Assembly (NCBI RefSeq): GCF_015709455.1
Contig: NZ_JADNQW010000005.1
Span: 3,678,001-3,742,000, forward strand
DNA length: 64,000 nt
Origin: Methylosinus sp. H3A
Lineage (GTDB): Bacteria; Pseudomonadota; Alphaproteobacteria; Rhizobiales; Beijerinckiaceae
Direction of reading: 5' to 3'
Shown: one piece after another, positions 63,308 through 64,000 of the stretch
How the letters are laid out: every line of letters starts with the position of its first letter
How positions within the stretch are numbered: position 1 is the first letter of the stretch
Notes under the pieces: model-generated
What the model was told of the DNA's origin: nothing
What the model saw: only the letters and a program-made list of their open reading frames with translations
Databases searched by the model: none
Program-made: the position numbers and the translations under genes

Positions 63308-64000
63308 ATGACCGTGCAGGCGATCGACAAGAAAAGCGAAGCCGATACGGCTCTCGCCGGCGCCTTCGAGGCGATGAAGAGCAAGGGCGCGCCGGCGTTG
63401 CGCCAGGCCTCGTGGGAGTTCTTCACGCGCAAAGGGCTGCCGACGCGTCGTGTCGAGGCATGGCACTACACCGATCTGCGGGCGTCGTTGCGCGTCGTCG
63501 CGCCGCTCGGAGCGCCCGGCGCGATCACGCTGCCGCCGGCGACCGAGGGACGCGTTCGGCTCGTCGTCGCCGACGGCGCCTTCCGTCCCGAGCTCTCCGA
63601 TGTCGCGGCTCTGCCGGCTGGCGTCGAGGTCGCCTCTCTAGCCGATATTCTCGCCACGGAAGACGCTGCGGCGCTGACCGCCCTCGGCCTGCCCGAGAAC
63701 GCCGGAGCGGACGCGATCGTCGCGTTGAATGCTGCGCTGATGCAGGATGGCGTCGTGCTGCGTGTTGCACCTGCGACGGAAGTAGCGAAAACGATCGAGA
63801 TCCTGCTGCTCTCGACGGGCGGCGAGGCGCGCTCCGCCTTCACGCGTTCGCTCGTCGTCGTCGGCGACGGAGCGAAGGCGAAGATCGTCGAGACCTCGCT
63901 CGCCCTCACGCCCTCCGGCGCGCAGGAGAATCACGTTCTCGCTTTCTCGATCGGAGCCGGCGCCGAGGTCGAGCATATCGCGGACATCGGCCCGCAGTCG
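63308..64000 (+). CDS. sufD: Fe-S assembly protein SufD (3' end missing)
   Basis: Open from the ATG at 63308 to the window edge (231 codons seen). The N-terminal helical domain includes WEFFTRKGLPTRRVEAWHYTDLRASL, the SufD signature, followed by the start of the beta-helix (TIEILLLSTGGEARSAFTRSLVVVGDGAKAKIVET). About half of the usual 430 residues lies outside the window. Confidence 0.93.
   Translation, partial: MTVQAIDKKSEADTALAGAFEAMKSKGAPALRQASWEFFTRKGLPTRRVEAWHYTDLRASLRVVAPLGAPGAITLPPATEGRVRLVVADGAFRPELSDVAALPAGVEVASLADILATEDAAALTALGLPENAGADAIVALNAALMQDGVVLRVAPATEVAKTIEILLLSTGGEARSAFTRSLVVVGDGAKAKIVETSLALTPSGAQENHVLAFSIGAGAEVEHIADIGPQS

Overview
The window is high-GC, gene-dense chromosomal DNA from an alphaproteobacterium, most likely a Hyphomicrobiales (Rhizobiales) methylotroph of the Methylosinus/Methylocystis kind. 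This rests on a CckA hybrid kinase with a consensus CtrA box upstream, an alphaproteobacterial type of DksA and of dihydroorotase-like protein, a SUF iron-sulfur cluster operon, and a lanthanide-type PQQ methanol dehydrogenase (XoxF). The genus is an inference; no rRNA or methane monooxygenase gene is present. Most of the window is ordinary housekeeping DNA, interrupted by small accessory patches.

Layout. 1-4.9 kb: 3' part of a CCA-adding enzyme, two small hypotheticals, a 16-bp tandem repeat, a CPA2 antiporter, a D-Ala-D-Ala dipeptidase and a GNAT acetyltransferase. 4.9-7.2 kb: an accessory pair, a solitary DNA methyltransferase divergent from an endolysin-like two-domain peptidoglycan hydrolase. 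7.3-11.7 kb: tgt-orf-queA, two cyclophilins and coaD, separated by palindromic repeats. 11.7-17.2 kb: cckA, a CtrA box, a FliO-like protein, dksA and icd. 17.3-21.6 kb: a type IIL (MmeI-like) restriction-methylase with an AT-rich target-recognition segment, a ParDE toxin-antitoxin pair and trmJ. 21.6-23.9 kb: orphan xoxF with a long upstream region containing a 10-bp inverted repeat. 23.9-24.5 kb: a dnaE2 remnant that keeps only the two ends of the polymerase. 24.5-30.4 kb: MBL hydrolase, DUF1499 protein, small ORF, tuf and a TonB-dependent receptor.

30.6-45 kb: a dihydroorotase-like protein without its catalytic histidines, ftsE-ftsX-ydcF-plsC, thpR, the tesA/ybbA/ybbP group, and DUF2232-rplI-dnaB. 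44.8-53.3 kb: two GSTs, a SAM methyltransferase, Uma2 protein, gyrA, hypotheticals and tRNA-Cys. 53.2-58.4 kb: small hypotheticals, nhaA, anmK, a TlpA-like thioredoxin and an alpha/beta hydrolase. 58.6-64 kb: an acyltransferase, then cysteine desulfurase-sufB-sufC-sufD, the last cut by the window end.

Genes that work together: tgt and queA (queuosine), ftsE and ftsX (division), ybbA and ybbP, parD and parE, and the SUF genes. The observations most worth following are the XoxF upstream inverted repeat, the dnaE2 deletion remnant, the Tgt protein lacking three of four zinc ligands, the type IIL enzyme with a transferred-looking specificity segment, the CtrA box facing cckA, the DNA methyltransferase/lysin pair, and several families of palindromic repeats. 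I did not find a CRISPR array, an intact transposon or a complete prophage.
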